A stretch of DNA of 64,000 nucleotides. It comes from Cyanosarcina radialis HA8281-LM2. Its GTDB lineage: Bacteria > Cyanobacteriota > Cyanobacteriia > Cyanobacteriales > CCAP-1448. Positions 25,163 through 34,165 of the stretch are shown here, one piece after another. The stretch is taken from assembly GCA_019359615.1 (NCBI GenBank), contig JAHHHA010000022.1, positions 1-64,000 on the forward strand. Direction: 5' to 3'. Both the position numbers and the translations under genes were made by a program. The notes beneath the pieces were generated by a model. The model was given only the letters and a program-made list of their open reading frames with translations, was not told where the DNA came from and searched no databases. How positions within the stretch are numbered: position 1 is the first letter of the stretch; each line of letters begins with the position of its first letter.

Positions 25163-25999
25163 TTACTCTTGTTTGCGTTCTGTAACTAAAGTCAAACTTA
25201 CCCATTCTCCTGTTTCGTTGTAACTGCGAATCATGCGTTGGCGTAAATTAGGTTGTAGCAACCAGCCTGCTTCGAGAAAAAAAGGAGTGCGCGAGTTAAT
25301 TTTGAATGGAAAAGTAGCAGATGCACCATCTGGCAACAACAATACTCGTACTGGTAAAGCGCCGCGATCGAAGTGTAATACCTTCCCGTCAATTTTTGCC
25401 TGAGAAGTAATGGTGCGAGTCGATGTGCCGCTACCAAATGTTAGCTCTTGGAGTAATTCTGCTCCTTCCTGACGTAATTTCATGTTTGTCGGATAAGTAT
25501 CAGGAGTTTGAGCGTCAGGATAAATAGTTATGGCTTCTCCTTGCCATTCTCCTAGTAAATCTTCCACCGTTAAAATTGGGCTTTCTGGTGTATTCGTACC
25601 AGCTAATTTTTCCCGAATCAGCGTTAGGTTTAACTGACTTTCTCGATCGAATAGTTGTACCAGACGCAACCGACGCGATCGATTGCGATCGACTAAAGCT
25701 AATTCTGCGCCAAATTGGGTAAACGGTGCCCACTGGAGAGAACCTTGAGAAAAAGCTCCTGTTTCAAAAAATAGCACCTTACGAGCCATCGAACTTGGAT
25801 TGTATTCGAGAACCATTTCGTTGACTTCGCCACCAGGAAATCGGCGTAAGGTCAGACGAGCATCTCGATCGTCGTTTAAACTTTCTAACAACAGAATGCT
25901 AGGAGTATCTTCTAAAATTTCGCCTTCCAAAGAAACGCGAGTAAAAGAACCGTGCCATTCTCCAATGTTGTTGAGAAAACATTCCCATTGAGGTTTCAT
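25163..25999 (-). CDS. DUF3598-family protein
   Basis: A 278-residue soluble protein with two similar halves, each starting with a lipocalin-like GEW motif (NNIGEWHGSFTRVS near residue 10 and LLGEWQGEAITIYPD near 150). This is the pattern of cyanobacterial DUF3598 proteins, structurally related to CpcS/CpcT lipocalin lyases. A pigment or lipophilic ligand is therefore possible, but unproven. Full length. It is followed immediately by the WD40 lipoprotein on the same strand and preceded by the DsbA-like gene's divergent-free gap of 18 bases. Confidence 0.75.
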   Translation of the reverse strand: MKPQWECFLNNIGEWHGSFTRVSLEGEILEDTPSILLLESLNDDRDARLTLRRFPGGEVNEMVLEYNPSSMARKVLFFETGAFSQGSLQWAPFTQFGAELALVDRNRSRRLRLVQLFDRESQLNLTLIREKLAGTNTPESPILTVEDLLGEWQGEAITIYPDAQTPDTYPTNMKLRQEGAELLQELTFGSGTSTRTITSQAKIDGKVLHFDRGALPVRVLLLPDGASATFPFKINSRTPFFLEAGWLLQPNLRQRMIRSYNETGEWVSLTLVTERKQE

Positions 26000-26017
26000 G
26001 CGTTTCCCTAAGTCTTT

Positions 26018-26845
26018 TTAACTTGCCGATGTTGTCGATGAGTTTTTCACCCTAGCTAAGATATTTTCCAGATCGGATGTTTTAACTAACCCAGAAAAAG
26101 ATGCTCCTTGGGCTGGAGGAGCGCCGACGGCTTGCATTGCAAAAAAAGGAGTGCCAGAAATTCCTATTTTTTCTCCAAGAGCGAGATCCTGGGCAATGGC
26201 GGTGCTAGCTTTTTCGCTGTTGCGATCGCGATCGAATTGCTCTAGATCTAAGTTGAGCTTTTTCGCAGTAGAAACATACAATGACTCGCCTAACTTATTT
26301 TGTTGGCCGAACAAAGTGTCATGAAATTGCCAAAACTTTCCTTGTTGGTTTGCTGCCCAAGCTGCTTTGGCGGCTAGCATGGCTTCACCGTGAATCTCGC
26401 TCAACGGGAAATTTTTATAAACTAAAGTAATTTCTTGCTGATGACTGTTGACAAACTGTTTGAGTTGCTGAGTTACCTTGCTGCAATACGGACATTGAAA
26501 ATCGGAAAATTCTAGCAGCACGATTTTAGGAGTTTCTGCTCCCAGAGTTGGAGATTGGGCAATTATTGCTGAAGGATTGGCACTAACTTCTTGTAAAAAA
26601 GCTTGCTGGGCTTTGAACTGTTGTTCGTATTCTCGTGCTTGATATACTGTGAGAGATTCGACGATCGCTTCTGGGTGCTGGCGGATAATTTGCAAAACTT
26701 GTTCTTCTAAACGCGAATCTACTGGTTTGCTGGCAGCGGCATAAGCTGGAGGCGACCAAATAAAATAGATCGAACACAACAGTAAAATTATTACTCTGCG
26801 GATAAATTTCTGGCGATCGAACCAAGATGAAATAGATATTTTCAT
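26018..26845 (-). CDS. DsbA-like thiol oxidoreductase
   Basis: A 275-residue exported protein: hydrophobic N-terminal segment (residues 17-35, VIILLLCSIYFIWSPPAYAA), a helical linker, then a thioredoxin-fold DsbA domain with the redox motif CPYC (Cys118, Cys121 in SDFQCPYCSKV) and a later cis-Pro loop (GISGTPFFAM). It probably forms or isomerises disulfides in the periplasm or lumen. Its stop lies 18 bases before the DUF3598 start on the same strand, so the three minus-strand genes may be cotranscribed. Confidence 0.9.
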   Translation of the reverse strand: MKISISSWFDRQKFIRRVIILLLCSIYFIWSPPAYAAASKPVDSRLEEQVLQIIRQHPEAIVESLTVYQAREYEQQFKAQQAFLQEVSANPSAIIAQSPTLGAETPKIVLLEFSDFQCPYCSKVTQQLKQFVNSHQQEITLVYKNFPLSEIHGEAMLAAKAAWAANQQGKFWQFHDTLFGQQNKLGESLYVSTAKKLNLDLEQFDRDRNSEKASTAIAQDLALGEKIGISGTPFFAMQAVGAPPAQGASFSGLVKTSDLENILARVKNSSTTSAS

Positions 26846-26975
26846 GGCGAGTTACGAGAAAAGGGTTAAGTTTATTCGAGATCGGTGTAGTTGTAAGGCA
26901 AGATTTGCCGTTCCTGCGTTATGGGTGAATGATATCGAATCTGGTTAAACACCCATAATAAGCCATAATTAAGAT

Positions 26976-27030
26976 CGGTTGTAGGTTGGGTTGAGCCTGC
27001 GAAACCCAACACCCGTGGTGTGTTGGATTC
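26976..27030. repeat. Dispersed GTAGGTTGGGTTGAGC repeat
   Basis: GTAGGTTGGGTTGAGC and GAAACCCAACAC form an imperfect hairpin, followed by GTGTTGGATTCC. A second copy lies in the cpeE-cpeS gap near 12365-12410. Confidence 0.65.
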
Positions 27031-27072
27031 CTGAAATAGTGGAGTTTCAGAAGAATATAAATCGCCTACAAT

Positions 27073-27783
27073 TTAGTAACTTGCTAACGGGGAACGATTG
27101 AGTTCGTCCTTATAAAACCGCCAATTGGGAAGAAATTTGTTCATCAAAGCCACAAAGCGATCGCCGTGATTTCTTTCTAGTAAATGCACCATTTCATGCA
27201 CGACAATATACTCCAAACACTGCGGCGATTTTTTCGCCAGTTCTAGATTCAACCAGATCCTTTGGGCTTGGGTGTTACAAGTACCCCATTTGGTTTTCAT
27301 TTGTTTGATCCCCCATTCTTTGACTCTAACGTTCATAATTACTTCCCATTTAGCAATTAAGAGGGGAATTTCTAGTTTGAGTTGCTCTCGATACCAAGAC
27401 ATCATCAACGATTTGCGTTTTGATTCGCTACTGCCTTCTTTAATATAGAGGTCGATACAGGTGTTGTTTCTAACATTAACTCTGGGATTTTCTTGGCTAT
27501 ATATCACGTTTAATAAGTAGCGCCTGCCCTGAAAGTAATGGCTTTCTCCAGAAACAAATTCGCGTTTTGATTGTCGTTCTTGGCTGATAAAATTGGCTTG
27601 ATGTTTTTTAATCCAACCGAGTTTAGAGATGGCAAACAAGCGCACGGCTTCGTCATCTATGTTGAGGGGCGTGGCGATGCGAACTCTGCCGTCGGGCGGG
27701 TAGACTGCCAGGTGCAGGTTTTTAATGTTCTTTCTAACAACATCGATTTGTTGTTCGCCAATTGTAATTTGGTACATCTTCAT
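27073..27783 (-). CDS. YgjP-like M48-type metallopeptidase
   Basis: A 236-residue zinc protease-like protein (DUF45/YgjP). The HExxH motif is intact (VVHEMVH, His196/Glu197/His200) with the third ligand His206 in RNHGDRF; KTKWGTCN upstream is typical. This family is frequently encoded next to type I restriction genes, and here it directly follows the hsdR remnant, so it is most likely the last gene of that locus. Unlike its neighbours it appears intact. Substrate unknown. Confidence 0.88.
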   Translation of the reverse strand: MKMYQITIGEQQIDVVRKNIKNLHLAVYPPDGRVRIATPLNIDDEAVRLFAISKLGWIKKHQANFISQERQSKREFVSGESHYFQGRRYLLNVIYSQENPRVNVRNNTCIDLYIKEGSSESKRKSLMMSWYREQLKLEIPLLIAKWEVIMNVRVKEWGIKQMKTKWGTCNTQAQRIWLNLELAKKSPQCLEYIVVHEMVHLLERNHGDRFVALMNKFLPNWRFYKDELNRSPLASY

Positions 27784-27798
27784 CGCCTGGAATTAGAG

Positions 27799-28494
27799 TT
27801 AGTATTCGTCTTGGCTTTTAACGATTTCAAAAATCCGATTAGCATCGGCTTCGGAGGGGAGATGAGTTTTAATGGCGTTTTTTACCTCTCTTTCTTTGAT
27901 TTTGTGACCGCGCCAACCATCTTTTTTGGTTTGGCGAATCGTTCGATCTAGGGCTAAGGCTAATTCAAGATCGCGATCGAGATTATCGTACAACGCTCTT
28001 TTGGCCGCACTATCGATCGCTGGGGGGTAGCGAGATGATTCTTTAGAATCGGCGACTTGCTCGCTCAATTTGACGATCTGTTCGATGTAGTCTTCGTAAG
28101 CTTGGCTTTCTTGCTTTCTAGCTTCAATTAACTCGTCGAGAAGAACAGACATTCGATCGAAGTATTTGGGATTGGTGGGTTGTTTGTCTACAATCAGTTT
28201 GCGGAGGTTATTTTCAATGGTTTCGGCTACGGCAGCGGGGTGTTCCCGAATGCTTTGAGGCAAGGAGGCGATCGCGTCTCGACCTCGTTGGACGATTAAA
28301 TCGATTAAGGTAAGGTCGTTAAAGTTGGAGATGACTTCGCTTGCTTCTGCGCCGATGTAGGTATTGATGATGCCGATAGGACTACGCAAAATTTCGTTGG
28401 TTTCGTCGGCAATTACAGTCTGGAGATTTGGAGATAGACGCGGATCTCCCAGAAGATACCAAAGCCAGATGTGGGTATCTAGTAAAAGTTTCAC
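27799..28494 (-). pseudogene. VapC-HsdR chimeric remnant
   Basis: The first 35 residues (MKLLLDTHIWLWYLLGDPRL) are the start of a PIN-domain VapC toxin. From about residue 38 (SPIGIINTYIGAE) the sequence becomes the helical C-terminus of a type I restriction R subunit (LIDLIVQRGRDAI, ENNLRKLIVD, NPKYFDRMSVLLDELIEARK). The join is near 28375-28392 and keeps the frame. A deletion thus removed most of vapC and the ATPase/nuclease part of hsdR. It retains the PIN N-terminal Asp but not the other acids, so neither toxin nor restriction activity is expected. It overlaps the antitoxin stop by four bases. Confidence 0.85.
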
Positions 28495-28727
28495 GAAAGT
28501 ACGTCCCAGGTGCTAAGGGGAACTGGAGGAGTAATTAAGTCGCCTAAAATTTCGCCCCTTCCTTTCATCGCTCCAAAGGCGGCACGTTTGGATTGGGTTT
28601 TAGCGGGAGAGATAATTACTAAGGGTTTACCCTCGCGAGTAACGGTTAGAGGGGTTTGAGTTCTTTCTACTTCTGTAAAAAGTTTCTGGAGATTTTCGGG
28701 GATTTCGTCGATCTTAATTTGTGACAT
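28491..28727 (-). CDS. Phd/YefM-type antitoxin
   Basis: A 78-residue protein with the N-terminal DNA-binding fold of Phd/YefM antitoxins (IDEIPENLQKLFTEVERTQ, LTVTREGKPLVIISP) and a C-terminal toxin-binding tail (ILGDLITPPVPLSTW). It overlaps the next gene by four bases, the usual arrangement of a toxin-antitoxin pair, but the toxin is the truncated VapC of the chimera. The antitoxin is therefore probably an orphan able to repress its own promoter. Confidence 0.85.
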   Translation of the reverse strand: MSQIKIDEIPENLQKLFTEVERTQTPLTVTREGKPLVIISPAKTQSKRAAFGAMKGRGEILGDLITPPVPLSTWDVLS

Positions 28728-28813
28728 TTTGGCTCCACCGAGCGCCGATTGCGTTTAGCTTTACAATTCAAATTTACACTTTTTGAAGGCGATCGAGGTG
28801 GTATTTCACCAGT

Positions 28814-29150
28814 TTAGCCCTCAATCAGTCTGGTTTTTCCGGTTAGTAGTTCTTGCATCATCCCCTGTTTGATGGCTTTGTATTTGTCTCGCTTCTTTTC
28901 TAAGCCGTCGATTTCTGCGTCTATGTCGCTGAGAATCTGGGCGATCGCTTTTTGTTCGGAGAGTAGGGGAAGCACAAGATAAAAAGACTTAATTTGACCA
29001 AAATTTAGCCCTTGTCTATTACTTCCAGCTTGAAAACTATAGTTTCCCCCAGCCTACATTTTGACTTCTGAGGAATGGTCTGCCTTGTTTTTGGTAAATT
29101 CTTGCGCCACCAGTAGGCGTTATTCCACTACCCACTTTAACTAACGCGGG
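28814..29150 (-). pseudogene. HsdS remnant (type I specificity subunit)
   Basis: Two frames carry HsdS pieces. The first (VKVGSGITPTGGARIYQK, PFLRSQNVGWGKL) is the start of a target-recognition domain and ends at a stop near 29048. The second, shifted, carries a C-terminal piece (SNRQGLNFGQIKSF, LPLLSEQKAIAQILSDIDAE, KQGMMQELLTGKTRLIEG). Most of both recognition domains is missing. It cannot specify a DNA target. Confidence 0.85.
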
Positions 29151-29655
29151 AAACCTCGGCTGGCGTGTAAAACTGTCCTTTACTTTTACCAGATTGCGTG
29201 GCAAAGTTCCGCATCAAATACTCGTAAGCATCCCCTAAAATATCGTCCCCATCGGCGCGGTTGCGACTGAAATTCAAAGCTGGGTTTTGAAAAATTCCCA
29301 CCAATTGGGTGAGTCGATCCTGCATTTCCTTACCCTTACCCAACTTGTCGCCAGCGTTAAAATCGGCAACCGTAATGATGCCAACCAAATCATTAGCTTC
29401 TGCTAGTTTGGCAATCGCTTTATTAATCCCATCGCCAATATCTTTATTACCTTTGAGCTTAACGATATCTTGAAAGCCTCCCCCTGCCGGAACTTCAATC
29501 GGCGCATCGGCAACGCCCGCATACTTATCCGAGACGTACTTCACAAACAATAAAACTAAAATATAGTCCTTATACTGCGAGGCATCCATCCCACCGCGCA
29601 ACTCGTCGCAGCTTTTCCACAAAGAACTGTAGAGTTCGCTCTTTTTAATTGCCAT
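29137..29655 (-). pseudogene. HsdM N-terminal fragment
   Basis: The 172-residue product matches the N-terminal helical domain of type I methyltransferase HsdM (AIKKSELYSSLWKSCDELRG, YILVLLFVKYVSDKY, LGDAYEYLMRNFA) and stops just after SGKSKGQFYTPAEVSRV, where SAM-binding begins. Full HsdM is about 500 residues, so the catalytic NPPF domain is gone. The DNA then enters hsdS out of frame. No methylation is expected from it. Confidence 0.9.
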
Positions 29656-29822
29656 CTCCCATTCCCTTCAAAACCTGCGCCCCGTCTTTACCATTCTTTC
29701 TCTATAGCAGTTGACATTCTGCCTTGAAAGTACCCCATTTGGCAAAGTAATATCAAATTTCGCTCCAGTACGACATCCATCATCTGTTAGCGATGACAAA
29801 TTAACGTACAACTCCTAATACT

Positions 29823-30866
29823 ATGTCAACACAGTACGATCGCCTGTTCGAGCAAATCTCAGAATTAGTCATGCACCACTCTCCCAGCGGCGTAGAGGGC
29901 GAAATCGATGAGTTGTTGATGCGCCAGTTTGCCGAATTGGGAGTGCAGGCTTGGTTGGATGCCGCTGGCAATGCGATCGCTTATTTGCCGGGAAAAGATT
30001 CCGAACGCCGCATCGCCATTACCGCCCATAAAGACGAAATTGGCTGTATCGTCAAAACCATCGGCGACGAGGGGCGAGTGGATGTCCGCAAGCTGGGCGG
30101 TTCGTTTCCTTGGGTTTATGGCGAGGGAGTGGTGGATTTATTGGGAGACAACCAAACCATTAGCGGCATTCTTTCGTTTGGTTCCCGCCACGTTTCTCAC
30201 GAATCTCCCCAAAAAGCTCAGCAGGAAGATAAGGTTTTACGCTGGGAAGATGCTTGGGTGGAAACTAAATGTTCGCCCGAAGAATTAGAAGCCGCAGGCA
30301 TTCGCCCCGGAACTCGCATGGTGGTGGGCAAACACCGCAAGCGTCCCTGTCGGTTGAAGGATTATATTGCCAGTTACACTCTAGATAACAAGGCATCGGT
30401 AGCAATTTTGTTGGGCTTAGCTGCTCGCTTAAAAACTCCAGCCATCGATACTTATTTGGTGGCTTCTGCTAAAGAGGAAGTTGGGGCTATAGGGGCGTTG
30501 TATTTTACTAACAACCAACGCTTAGAGGCGCTAATTGCTTTAGAAATTTGCCCTTTATCTAGTGAATATCCGATCTCTGATGGTGCTGCCCCAGTATTGC
30601 TCTCTCAAGATGGCTACGGCATTTACGATGAAGCCCTCAACCTGCAACTGCAACAGGCGGCTAAAAAGGCTAATATTCCAATCCAAATCGCAGCCATTAG
30701 CGGTTTTGGCAGCGATGGATCGATCGCGATGAAATTCGGTCACGTCCCTCGCGCTGCTTGCTTGGGGTTTCCCACCCAAAACACTCATGGTTATGAAATT
30801 GCCCATTTAGGAGCGATCGCAAATTGCCTCGATCTACTTGAAGCTTTTCTCAAAGAATCAAGCTAA
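29823..30866 (+). CDS. M42-family aminopeptidase
   Basis: A 347-residue cytoplasmic metalloaminopeptidase of the M42 (glutamyl aminopeptidase/cellulase M) type. Metal-site motifs are visible: AHKDEIG (His69, Asp71), TLDNKAS, AKEEVGAIGA with the catalytic Glu, ALEICP and the C-terminal NTHGYE. M42 enzymes usually form large tetrahedral complexes that trim peptides. Length is standard. It runs divergently from the hsdM fragment, with about 167 bases between. Confidence 0.92.
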   Translation: MSTQYDRLFEQISELVMHHSPSGVEGEIDELLMRQFAELGVQAWLDAAGNAIAYLPGKDSERRIAITAHKDEIGCIVKTIGDEGRVDVRKLGGSFPWVYGEGVVDLLGDNQTISGILSFGSRHVSHESPQKAQQEDKVLRWEDAWVETKCSPEELEAAGIRPGTRMVVGKHRKRPCRLKDYIASYTLDNKASVAILLGLAARLKTPAIDTYLVASAKEEVGAIGALYFTNNQRLEALIALEICPLSSEYPISDGAAPVLLSQDGYGIYDEALNLQLQQAAKKANIPIQIAAISGFGSDGSIAMKFGHVPRAACLGFPTQNTHGYEIAHLGAIANCLDLLEAFLKESS

Positions 30867-30950
30867 AGTAGCGCAGCTAGCTGGTCGGGTAAGATAGTGA
30901 AATCAGGGGAAACTGAAGCTTAATAGCGGTTCTCAAAAAAAGCGATCGCC

Positions 30951-31442
30951 ATGACAACCATTACCGAAAATGACATCCGAGATTTAAAAGACCTGATTAC
31001 TGGTCAGTTCAACGAGCTAGATAAGAAAGCAGAAGCTCGATTTAACGAGCTAGATAAGAAAGCAGAAGCTCGATTTAACGAGCTAGATAAGAAAGCAGAA
31101 GCTCGATTTAACGAGCTAGACAAGAAGGCAGAAGCTCGATTTAACGAGCTAGATAAGAAGGTAGAAATTAACAACGCTGTCGTTAATGAGAGGCTATCAT
31201 CCATCAACGGACGGTTAGACCTGATGCAAGCTAGCATCAACAAAGCGACTGAATTAAATGAGAAGCTATCGTCCATCAACGGACGCTTAGACCCCATGCA
31301 AGCTAGCGTTAGCAAAATCCCGGAATTAGCCGAAAAGGTAGGGGAACTCAAGAACTGGCGGCAAATCGCGATCGTCGCCATTACAGCAGTCATCAGTGCG
31401 AGCGTGACTTGGTTTGTTCGAGGGGGGAACTTGAAACCGTAG
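30951..31442 (+). CDS. Coiled-coil, tail-anchored protein with 11-residue repeats
   Basis: A 163-residue protein. Residues about 20-75 are five near-identical 11-residue units (ARFNELDKKAE), then two longer units with SSINGRLDxMQAS. These give a long coiled coil. The C-terminus has one membrane segment (IAIVAITAVISASVTWFV) with a short basic tail. Family not recognised; the shape resembles small coiled-coil membrane proteins such as XhlA/DUF1640 types. The repeats are almost identical at DNA level, so length probably varies between strains. Confidence 0.75.
   Translation: MTTITENDIRDLKDLITGQFNELDKKAEARFNELDKKAEARFNELDKKAEARFNELDKKAEARFNELDKKVEINNAVVNERLSSINGRLDLMQASINKATELNEKLSSINGRLDPMQASVSKIPELAEKVGELKNWRQIAIVAITAVISASVTWFVRGGNLKP
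31011..31166 (+). repeat. 33-bp coding tandem repeat
   Basis: Units start at 31011, 31044, 31077, 31110 and 31143 (AACGAGCTAGATAAGAAAGC start). Four are nearly identical and the fifth diverges. In-frame slippage would change coiled-coil length. Confidence 0.9.
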
Positions 31443-31518
31443 GTAATGTTGCGATCGTGTCTTTTGATAAAAAAGTTATAGTATTTTGGGAGAAAAGGAC
31501 TTTTAAATATCGCTCCGT

Positions 31519-32226
31519 ATGAAACACCGATTCCCACCAATCTGCCAGGTCAAAAAATACATTAGGTATTTACTCTTACCAATAGTGTCGATCGTTTTGG
31601 CAACTCAACTGCTAGCCCTACCTGCCAATGCCACTGGCGTATATGAAATACCGCCTTTGAGCGATAGCACTTGGCTGATCGATCGCGCTGAGGTTTTCAG
31701 TCCGATTAATGAAGGTAAAATTAACGGCACCCTAGAAAAGTTAGCCCAAGAAACTGGCAATCAAGTCAGGATGGTAGCTATCCGCCGTCTCGATTACGGA
31801 GAAACGATTCAAAGCTTTACAGACCAGCTATTCGAGCAATGGTTCTCTACCCCAGAGGCTCAAGCCCATCAAACCTTACTGGTCATCGATACTCTCACGC
31901 ACACGGCTGGAATTCGCACGGGTGAGGCAGTAAAAGCGATTATGCCAGATGAAGTGGCTAAGAGTGTTGCTAGCGAAACCGTACTAGTACCATTGCGATC
32001 TGATAAATACAATCAAGCCTTTGCCGATGCAAGCGATCGAATAGTTGCTGTATTAACTGGCAAACCCGATCCAGGCCCGCCTCAAGTAGCAAGCAATATT
32101 AGCGTCGAAAAGAACTTTACCAGCGCCGAAGAAGCTAATACTAGCAACTCCACTGTCTGGGTAGTTGGCTTGTTGATCGTGGCTACGATCGTGCCGATGG
32201 TAACTTACTACTGGTACGTCAAATGA
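31519..32226 (+). CDS. psb32: Psb32-like TPM-domain protein
   Basis: A 235-residue thylakoid protein: signal segment (YLLLPIVSIVLATQLLALPANA), TPM domain (WLIDRAEVFSPINEGKIN to RIVAVLTG) and a C-terminal membrane anchor (TVWVVGLLIVATIVPMVTYYWYV). This is the layout of Psb32, the cyanobacterial relative of plant TLP18.3, which protects and helps repair photosystem II. All parts are present at normal length. Confidence 0.9.
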   Translation: MKHRFPPICQVKKYIRYLLLPIVSIVLATQLLALPANATGVYEIPPLSDSTWLIDRAEVFSPINEGKINGTLEKLAQETGNQVRMVAIRRLDYGETIQSFTDQLFEQWFSTPEAQAHQTLLVIDTLTHTAGIRTGEAVKAIMPDEVAKSVASETVLVPLRSDKYNQAFADASDRIVAVLTGKPDPGPPQVASNISVEKNFTSAEEANTSNSTVWVVGLLIVATIVPMVTYYWYVK

Positions 32227-32262
32227 AGTGTTGAGTGTTGAGTGTTGAGTGTTGAGTTAATA
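32227..32262. repeat. GTGTTGA short tandem repeats
   Basis: Three copies of GTGTTGA directly after the psb32 stop, complementary to the 6447-6540 family. Confidence 0.7.
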
Positions 32263-32315
32263 AATTCTCTGCTCGCCCTCTCCGCTCTCTTCGCTCTCTC
32301 TGCCCTCTCTTTAAC

Positions 32316-32699
32316 CTAATCTTGAACGTACTCCTGAGAATTGGTTAAAGCGATCTGTGCCCTCATAAATTCGCGTCCGAGATAGGCAGCATGATCGAAC
32401 ATGGTGACGAGGCAAGGCTGGGTTTCCTCGAAAATCTGGACGCAAAGTTCCTTGGCGGTTCTGCCAGTAAATAATGTAGTTGGCGATCGCTCTACCTTAC
32501 CTTTGGCTGGGATAACTTTGCCCGTTTCTGGATCGGTAGCTAAACCTCGATCGTCGATCGCGTTGGTAAAATGCTTGGCACAAATTAGTCCTGCATCTCG
32601 ATCTAGGTAAATAATGAAATACCCGCCTGGATCTAGTTCGATGTGCCGATGAGAAAGTCGATCGTCAATTGCTGCTAAATTTTCAGCTATCTGATTCAT
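32316..32699 (-). CDS. DUF4346-family protein
   Basis: A 127-residue soluble protein resembling the cyanobacterial DUF4346 family (GGYFIIYLDRDAGLICAKHF, TGRTAKELCVQIFEE, FDHAAYLGREFMRAQIAL). I recall this family as similar to methyltransferase MtrA, but no cofactor site can be shown here. It is divergent from folK and convergent with psb32. Confidence 0.65.
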   Translation of the reverse strand: MNQIAENLAAIDDRLSHRHIELDPGGYFIIYLDRDAGLICAKHFTNAIDDRGLATDPETGKVIPAKGKVERSPTTLFTGRTAKELCVQIFEETQPCLVTMFDHAAYLGREFMRAQIALTNSQEYVQD

Positions 32700-32839
32700 G
32701 AAAATTGAAACTCTTCGGTGAATAGTTGACTGTCCCTATTCAACAGTCTAGATCGGGCTATGTGCGTTGTGCTACAAAAATTTCAATTCTCAGTTTCTTA
32801 TCAAAAACGTCGAATTTTTTTCCGCGTTCCCATACGATT

Positions 32840-33355
32840 ATGGAATTGGCAACAAGTGCGTTTGCGACCCATGCGCTGAGCGCGATCGCTTTAGGCAGCA
32901 ACCTCGGCGACTCTAAAACTATTCTCGAACAGGCGATTTCCACTCTAGATGAAACTCCTCAAATCGTCGTGCGATCGCTCTCCAGTTGGTATCAAACCAC
33001 AGCGGTAGGTCCCGTACAGCCAGATTACCTCAACGGTTGTGCGATTCTAGAAGTACAACTAACTCCAGAAGAACTGTTAGCAACCCTACTAAAAATTGAA
33101 GATCGATTCGATCGAACTCGCCACGAACGCTGGGGGCCGAGGACGCTAGACTTAGATTTGCTGCTATTTGACGATCTGATTTTAGACGCGCCCGCTTTAC
33201 AAATACCCCATCCCCGCATGACTCAAAGAGCTTTTGTCCTCGTACCTTTAGCAGAAATTGCTCCTGATTGGATAGAACCAATTTCCCAAAAAGCGATCGC
33301 AGAACTCGTCAAAACGGTAAACTGTTCTGGAGTCCGTCGATTGATAGCTACATAA
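32840..33355 (+). CDS. folK: Hydroxymethyldihydropterin pyrophosphokinase
   Basis: From ATG 32840 the product is 171 residues, typical for FolK; the frame extends upstream to 32726 but that part is unlike the family. Motifs: AIALGSNLGDS, SSWYQTTAVGP, NGCAILEVQL, and the signature RWGPRTLDLDLLLFDD. It transfers pyrophosphate from ATP to 6-hydroxymethyl-7,8-dihydropterin in folate synthesis. A Nudix gene follows 36 bases later on the same strand. Confidence 0.95.
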   Translation: MELATSAFATHALSAIALGSNLGDSKTILEQAISTLDETPQIVVRSLSSWYQTTAVGPVQPDYLNGCAILEVQLTPEELLATLLKIEDRFDRTRHERWGPRTLDLDLLLFDDLILDAPALQIPHPRMTQRAFVLVPLAEIAPDWIEPISQKAIAELVKTVNCSGVRRLIAT

Positions 33356-33391
33356 TCTTCTGACTTTTGACTTTTGACTTTTGACTTACTT

Positions 33392-33943
33392 ATGCCATTG
33401 GGTTACGAACCACCACAATTAATCAAACAACGCCTAGCTTACCAAGGGCGCAAGTTTCGTTTTGATGTCAACCATTTTCGCCTGCCCAACGGCACTGAGG
33501 GCGATTGGGAATGTATTCGTCACCCTGGAGGGGCGCTAGCAGTTCCAGTAACCTCAGAAGGGCAACTAGTGCTATTGCGGCAGTATCGGTTTGCTACCCA
33601 AGGGCGAATCTTAGAGTTTCCCGCTGGCACGATCGAACCCTTGGAAGATCCGGCTGATACTATTAAACGCGAGATTGAGGAAGAAACTGGTTATCGCGCT
33701 CATAAATGGGAAAAGTTAGGAGAGTTTTTTTTGGCTCCTGGTTATTCTGATGAGATTATTTATGCTTTTCTCGCCCAAGATTTAGAACTTCTAGAAAAAC
33801 CTCCTCATCAAGATGACGATGAAGATTTAGAAACGGTGTTGATGACTCCTGAAGAACTGGAAAAAGCAATTTTGACGGGAGAACCAGTAGATGCTAAGTC
33901 GATTTCTAGCTTTTTCTTGGCTCGTCCGTTTTTGAAGATTTAG
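33392..33943 (+). CDS. Nudix hydrolase (ADP-ribose pyrophosphatase-like)
   Basis: From ATG 33392 the product is 183 residues; the TTG at 33374 lies in a TTTTGACTTTTGAC repeat and is unlikely. The Nudix box is intact (GTIEPLEDPADTIKREIEEE then TGY). The N-terminal GDWECIRHPGGALAV, and PHQDDDEDLE after the box, resemble ADP-ribose pyrophosphatases. It probably hydrolyses ADP-ribose or related nucleotides. It sits behind folK and may be cotranscribed. Confidence 0.9.
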   Translation: MPLGYEPPQLIKQRLAYQGRKFRFDVNHFRLPNGTEGDWECIRHPGGALAVPVTSEGQLVLLRQYRFATQGRILEFPAGTIEPLEDPADTIKREIEEETGYRAHKWEKLGEFFLAPGYSDEIIYAFLAQDLELLEKPPHQDDDEDLETVLMTPEELEKAILTGEPVDAKSISSFFLARPFLKI

Positions 33944-34165
33944 AGGAAACGCAGAGGTGCGCAAAGGTTTACGCAAAGGTTCGCAGAGGTTCGAGGGATA
34001 CGATATTGGTAAAATTGTACGTTATCCCTCTTACATAAGTCGATAACTTGTCAGAAATATCTGCGTTTATCTGCTGCTCATCTGCGTTATAAATCGAAAA
34101 CTAAGATTTAGAAGATAAGTCTATTGTTTGTCAATTATTGTCGATAATCAATTCTCAACTCTTTT

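Noticed and set aside
31011-31166. Possible CRISPR-like 33-bp repeats
   Set aside because: Units are contiguous with no spacers and encode a coiled coil in frame.
31004-31540. 178-codon frame antisense to the coiled-coil gene
   Set aside because: Its Ser-rich repeats are the complement of the 33-bp units; the plus-strand frame has the coherent coiled coil and membrane anchor.
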